From contig CM063503.1 in NCBI GenBank assembly GCA_032207245.1, forward strand, positions 63,973,244 to 64,037,243: a stretch of 64,000 nt of DNA, read 5' to 3'. The notes beneath the pieces were generated by a model. That model searched no databases. It was not told the DNA's origin and saw nothing but the letters and a program-made list of their open reading frames with translations. Below are positions 59,701 to 64,000 of the stretch, in pieces (the first letter of the stretch is position 1; every line of letters starts with the position of its first letter). Position numbers and translations under genes: made by a program. The stretch comes from Pardosa pseudoannulata. Lineage: Eukaryota; Arthropoda; Arachnida; Araneae; Lycosidae.

Positions 59701-60538
59701 GTTGTCGTTTTGGACTTGGGAAAATTTTGAGACTGAAAGCGATTGTGCTTTGTTGAGATTTGTATATTAATAAAATCAACCGAAAGTAAGGGTTTGAATT
59801 ACTTATATTAACACTTTATTGTGAATGTTATTTACATGTTAACTATTAACTGACCTTTTTTTATTTTCCAGCATTTTTGTTTGAAAAAGCTGAAGAATTT
59901 CATTTTTTTTTTCCGAATGTTCTAACGGATATTTTAAAATTACTTTTTCTGCTACATTTTACAAATGTATTTGCATGCTTTGCTAATAAGTAACCTTTTT
60001 TTATAGCATTTTTGTTTGAAAAATAATTCCTATAAATATTAATTAAGTCATTCGGCTAATATTTAAATCCTGTCAACCCAATTTAACAGTTTGAATTATT
60101 ACCACTTTATTGCGAATATTATTTACATGGTTTGCTAAAAATTGGTATTCTCTAGGTTTTTTTTATTTGAAAAATCCAAAGAATTTCATTACTTTTGTTA
60201 GCAAATGTTTTAACGGATATTTTAAAATGTCTTAAAATGATATATTTTGTTGTTATTTTTTGTATTTGTGTGTTTTGCTAATAACTGATTTTTTCGTAAC
60301 ATTTTTGTTTGAAAATAGTAGAAATTTTATCAATTTCTGTTTAGCGGATGTATATCTGTCAAACGTATATTTTAATTTGAGTTATATTTTGTTATTCTTA
60401 CCGCTTTATTATTTAAATTTAAATGATTTGTTTTATTTTAGCTGTTTTATGAAGTAGTTTATTAGGGTTGTAATACAGGGGAAAGGTGTTTATAAACTTT
60501 TTTATGCTCTTTCTATTTGTTTCTTTTAATATTTTCAG

Positions 60539-60636
60539 CTGTTGGAGTTGTGTTATTTGGATTAAATTATATAGGACTACATATATATTGTACAGGACTC
60601 TCTAAGAATAAATGTATGATCTTTAAATCTTCAGAG
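60539..60636 (+). CDS. Candidate coding exon, copy 2 of 10,258-10,355
   Basis: Identical exon and splice borders. Here the downstream intron is only about 200 bases (60,637-60,837), a normal arthropod short intron, which makes the exon pair more believable than in copy 1. Confidence 0.5.
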
Positions 60637-60837
60637 GTAAGCAGTTTAAATTCATATTTAATAAATTATTATACCAAGCTAAAACTTAAAAGATTCTATG
60701 GCATATTTATAAAAAAAAATGTTATACAAGTATAAATTAATCAAGAATTGGAGATGAAATAATTTTAATGAAATTTTTGTGTTAATACTGCAATTTTATA
60801 TTTATTAAAATTTATATCTCTATTTTCTTTGTTTTAG

Positions 60838-60855
60838 ATTCAGTGGAAAGAATGA
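60838..60855 (+). CDS. Candidate last exon, copy 2 of 12,728-12,745
   Basis: Same strong acceptor (TTTGTTTTAG), same five codons and TGA, same downstream AATAAA signals. Confidence 0.45.
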   Translation: MQWKE

Positions 60856-63510
60856 AAAGAACATATGAAATTTTGTGGATATAATAATCAATTTTGTACT
60901 TTTTTAAATATTATTATTGTAATAAAAAATTGTATTCAATTTTTGTTTTCTTAATAAAAAAAGAACACATCATTCTTTTTATTTGAATTTTTATATTATC
61001 TGATAGCAAATAAAAATAGCAAAATAATACTATATAGTAATTTTGATGTAAAAGCAGTAAGCTTTTAAACAATTAATACACAGAATATTCTCAGAAATAT
61101 TTCAATTTATAGAAAATTGCAATGTTTAAAGATCAATTAAAAGGGTAATTTTCATAATTGATATTCAATATCTTTACAAATAGTGTCAATATTAGATAAA
61201 CATAATTAATAAAAAAATTTAAATACTAAAGAATACATATTTGTGAATTAATTATAAACTGATAAATTTGTATTAAATATATTCTATATAAGCTAATTAT
61301 ATAGAATATATTAGAGATTTAATAGCTACATAAAAGCATTCTAGAAAAGCAATTATGATTGGTTTTGTTTTTAACAGCTTAATTTATAAAATAAAAAAAG
61401 TCAAAAAAGGTATAAAAGCACCCCTACGCCAAATTTTTTTTTTTAAATAGTTAAGAAACTATGGCCAAAAGAACAATAAACATAATTATCAGGTAACCAT
61501 GCTTTAGTTCCGATGGCCTGACACTGGGAACGCCACTTTCTATGCAAGTCCCATGTTACAGAAGCGTATTGCTATTGCCTATGAGAGTTGGTTGTCTTAG
61601 TGCGTTTGTCTATGCTAATACGTTAGTAATTGCTTTTAATAAAAAAAAATTGTATTTGTATGGTCTATCTCCAAAAAGTCTAAAAAAAAAAGTCATCCAC
61701 ATTTTACCTTGGATGTTCAAGAAAATTGAACTCAATTTAGGCTTTGAATGTTTTACTTTAAGTCGAATTAAGTACATTTCATGTGTATAGTATAATGTCA
61801 ATGTCATTCTATATTGTGTGCTGTTTTATTACAAAGTGAATTAAATTCATTACTCGTAACTTAAAACACTATTATTTTGCATTGTGAGCAACTTTTAAAC
61901 AACCAAATTTGATTCCTTTATTCTTTAAATACTTATACACAATTTTAGTGAAATACCTTTATAATTTCATTTCAGTTATAATCTCATGTTATATTATTTT
62001 GAACCAATTTGTCAATTTATTTAGCCATAGCAAACTTTGTATTATATATTAAATAGATATATAAATTTTGAGGCAATTATTCAGTAGTTATTTGTAGTAC
62101 ATATATCTTACTATTGAATCTCTATCTAGTTATAAAAAAAAAAAAAAAAATTCAGTGATACTTTAAAAGAATATATTTAGCCATTATAAACTTAATATTA
62201 TAGGTGACTTAGGCTAGTTTTTACACTCTGGGTAAGGTGTTAAATTAAAATTAAAATTTAACCACCCATATAAATACATCATCCTAGATAATGACACTAT
62301 TCTATATAATTTTCCAAACTTTTTAGGGAAAATCTGTGTTTTTAGAAAGCAGACAGAAAATTACATTAAAATGGACTAACATTTATTTATTAATTTTGTG
62401 TGTGTGATAAAATCCTTAGAGATATCTATAAACTTCTGTATTAATTAAAAGTCTTGAATTCATACAAGTGATAAATTTAACTGCTGTACAACTGTAGAAT
62501 TTTTGCGTATTTCAATGTATAAAAAGGATCCATTAGAGGCCAATTGTTATGCTTCCTCTCGGCCAGTTATAGCAATTTTAATGGGGCTAGTTGTTACACA
62601 AACACAATTCCTCTGAGTGAATTATATTTTATAGAATTTTATTTTTCAAAGTTAATACGAGAGGTTTGGTTCACAACCAGAATGAACCATGTCTAATTTT
62701 CCTTTTTCAAATTGAACTTGGATACCAGGGTTAATAATTTGTTATTTCGTATGCATGCTTTGTGCCCTGTACTTTTCAAACAAACTATTTTTTCAGAAAT
62801 TAATTATGCTACAGGTACTTTAGGATTGAATTTACTTAAACTTTTTCAAACAGATTTCACTTTATTTATGAACCCTTTATTATAAAATTAAGTTAATATA
62901 AAAAGCTTAAATAAAATAGGCCTATAATTTTTTTAAGCACATTTTGTGTAAAAACTTGTTACTTTCTTTTTGTAACAATTAACCATAAATAACTTAGATA
63001 GATATATTCATTTTTGTACAAGTATTTTTAGTTATTAGTGGTATATAGAATTATTAAATGTTTATATATATAATTGTAAAATATCAGTGATATTTTAAAA
63101 TATCTATTTTTTTAATTATTGTGGGGTTTTTTAGCTGAGAAAATATAAAAAGTTAAAAAGCAGGATTTTGTCAAGAAAAACTGTATTAAACAAAATTAAA
63201 AATTTGTTGTTCAGTATACAAAAATTTGGATTGCGATGAAATCACATTTTTAAAATTATATCTTCAGTTATTGTTATTAAAATTTTAGACATAATGCATA
63301 TTCCTAAGCATGTGATTCTGTTAAAATAAATTGTAATTGAAAGAAATTGTAAACATTTTATAGCATAATAAATCTTGTTATACCACTTAAAATGCTTATG
63401 AGGTATTATATGCTGTGAATAAAATTTCAGGATACACTTTTACATTAACTCTATCACAATTTCACCCATACAGCACTCACATTTGTATTCCAAATTGTTT
63501 CAAATATATA
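60856..63510. other. AT-rich 3' flank, copy 2
   Basis: Counterpart of 12,746-15,392. Substitutions against copy 1 are visibly denser here than between 50,338 and 60,700. No gene or element is recognised. Confidence 0.55.
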
Positions 63511-64000
63511 CAGTGGACTCGATCGCGGTTAATGTTATCAATCACTTATTGGTATCGAAATCACTTGGCCTTGGTTTTCTCTATTCATTTGTATGTTAAA
63601 ATTATTGCTTTATGACATCATTATATCGGTTAATGTTATAAGTTTTCAAAACTCATTTTAACTGACAAAGGAATATTCACAATGTATTCCGAAGGAACCC
63701 ATTCTTTTCTTTCATTTTGCTGTTGTTTGAATTTCTAAGAATTCTCCCTCTTTTAGCTAGGGAAATGGGCAATGAATAAAGGAGTGGGAAATTACATGCT
63801 TCTGGAATTTTTCAGAAATGTGCACACCCTGCTGGTGGTCATTGGTTGTCAGATAAGCAGAAGGCAACACATTCTTTTCGGAACTGAGTAGGAGGGTATT
63901 CAGATTCTATTTTTTGCTCACTTACATACAGCTTGTCCTTATGGAAGCCAGAAAGCGAAATGATTTAACTTTAAAACAAAAGATCGAAATATTAAATCAT
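63511..64000 (+). mobile_element. Tigger/pogo-type transposon head, copy 2, cut by window end
   Basis: Same element as at 15,393, with the same TA flank. It lacks about ten bases just inside the terminus (CAGTGGACTC joins directly to GATCGCGG). The HTH-encoding start at 63,941 runs open to the last base of the window. Confidence 0.75.

Larger units (their letters stand above)
50338..64000 (+). repeat. Copy 2 of the large direct duplication (cut by window end)
   Basis: Matches 1-15,890 nearly base for base, starting with the same T-tract and ending inside the Tigger transposase head. Homopolymers and (TA)n tracts differ in length. Copy 2 lacks the 2.17 kb present at about 10,456-12,625 in copy 1. 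Small elements listed for copy 1 recur here: foldbacks at 51,596-51,803 and 55,741-56,510, a palindrome at 53,749-53,776, and a hairpin at 54,835-54,869. Confidence 0.95.

Overview
The window is AT-rich eukaryotic DNA made almost entirely of transposable-element debris, long (TA)n microsatellites and intron-like sequence. It looks like an arthropod, most probably a spider: it holds a Pao/BEL retrotransposon, a decayed Ty3/Gypsy pol, a decayed LINE RNase H of the type I associate with orb-weaver genomes, a Ginger/KRBA2-type DNA transposon, a hAT, a mariner fragment and a Tigger/pogo head. The host assignment is inference. There is no long intact host gene, no rRNA, no tRNA I can recognise and no CRISPR.

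Layout. (1) Bases 1 to about 15,890 are repeated almost base for base at 50,338-64,000, which runs off the window end. The two copies start about 50.3 kb apart in direct orientation, so the window holds one and a bit units of a large tandem duplication, or an assembly or haplotype artefact that looks like one. The unit carries candidate small spliced genes (exons at 3,573-4,274; exons at 10,258 and 12,728), two foldback repeats and a Tigger head at 15,393. The copies differ by a 2.17 kb indel and by a divergence level that changes at that indel. (2) 17,086-25,722 ('unit A') and 42,499-44,880 ('unit B') are a second, smaller duplication. Unit A later received a 5.7 kb Pao/BEL element (17,587-23,289, TSD GGGAT) and a 568-bp solo LTR (23,681-24,248, TSD GATAT). 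Unit B keeps both empty sites. Each unit holds a piggyBac-like 233-bp MITE and a small acidic single-pass membrane-protein ORF. (3) A 100-N gap at 25,723-25,822 falls exactly where the A/B homology ends. (4) 26-50 kb is a TE graveyard: Ginger 31,787-33,730, hAT 33,984-36,300, mariner 36.45-36.86 kb, Gypsy pol 40.26-42.49 kb, LINE RNase H 47.64-48.51 kb and a Pao-like gag/protease fossil 49.14-50.11 kb.

The most interesting signal is the pair of small ORFs in units A and B (24,756-24,986 and 43,886-44,110). Flanking DNA is nearly identical between the units, yet the ORF has changed at 25 or more of its first 69 codons by amino-acid replacement and at only four by silent change alone. Both stay open with the same start and stop. 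That pattern suggests diversifying selection on a short type II-like membrane protein or first exon. Its function is unknown.
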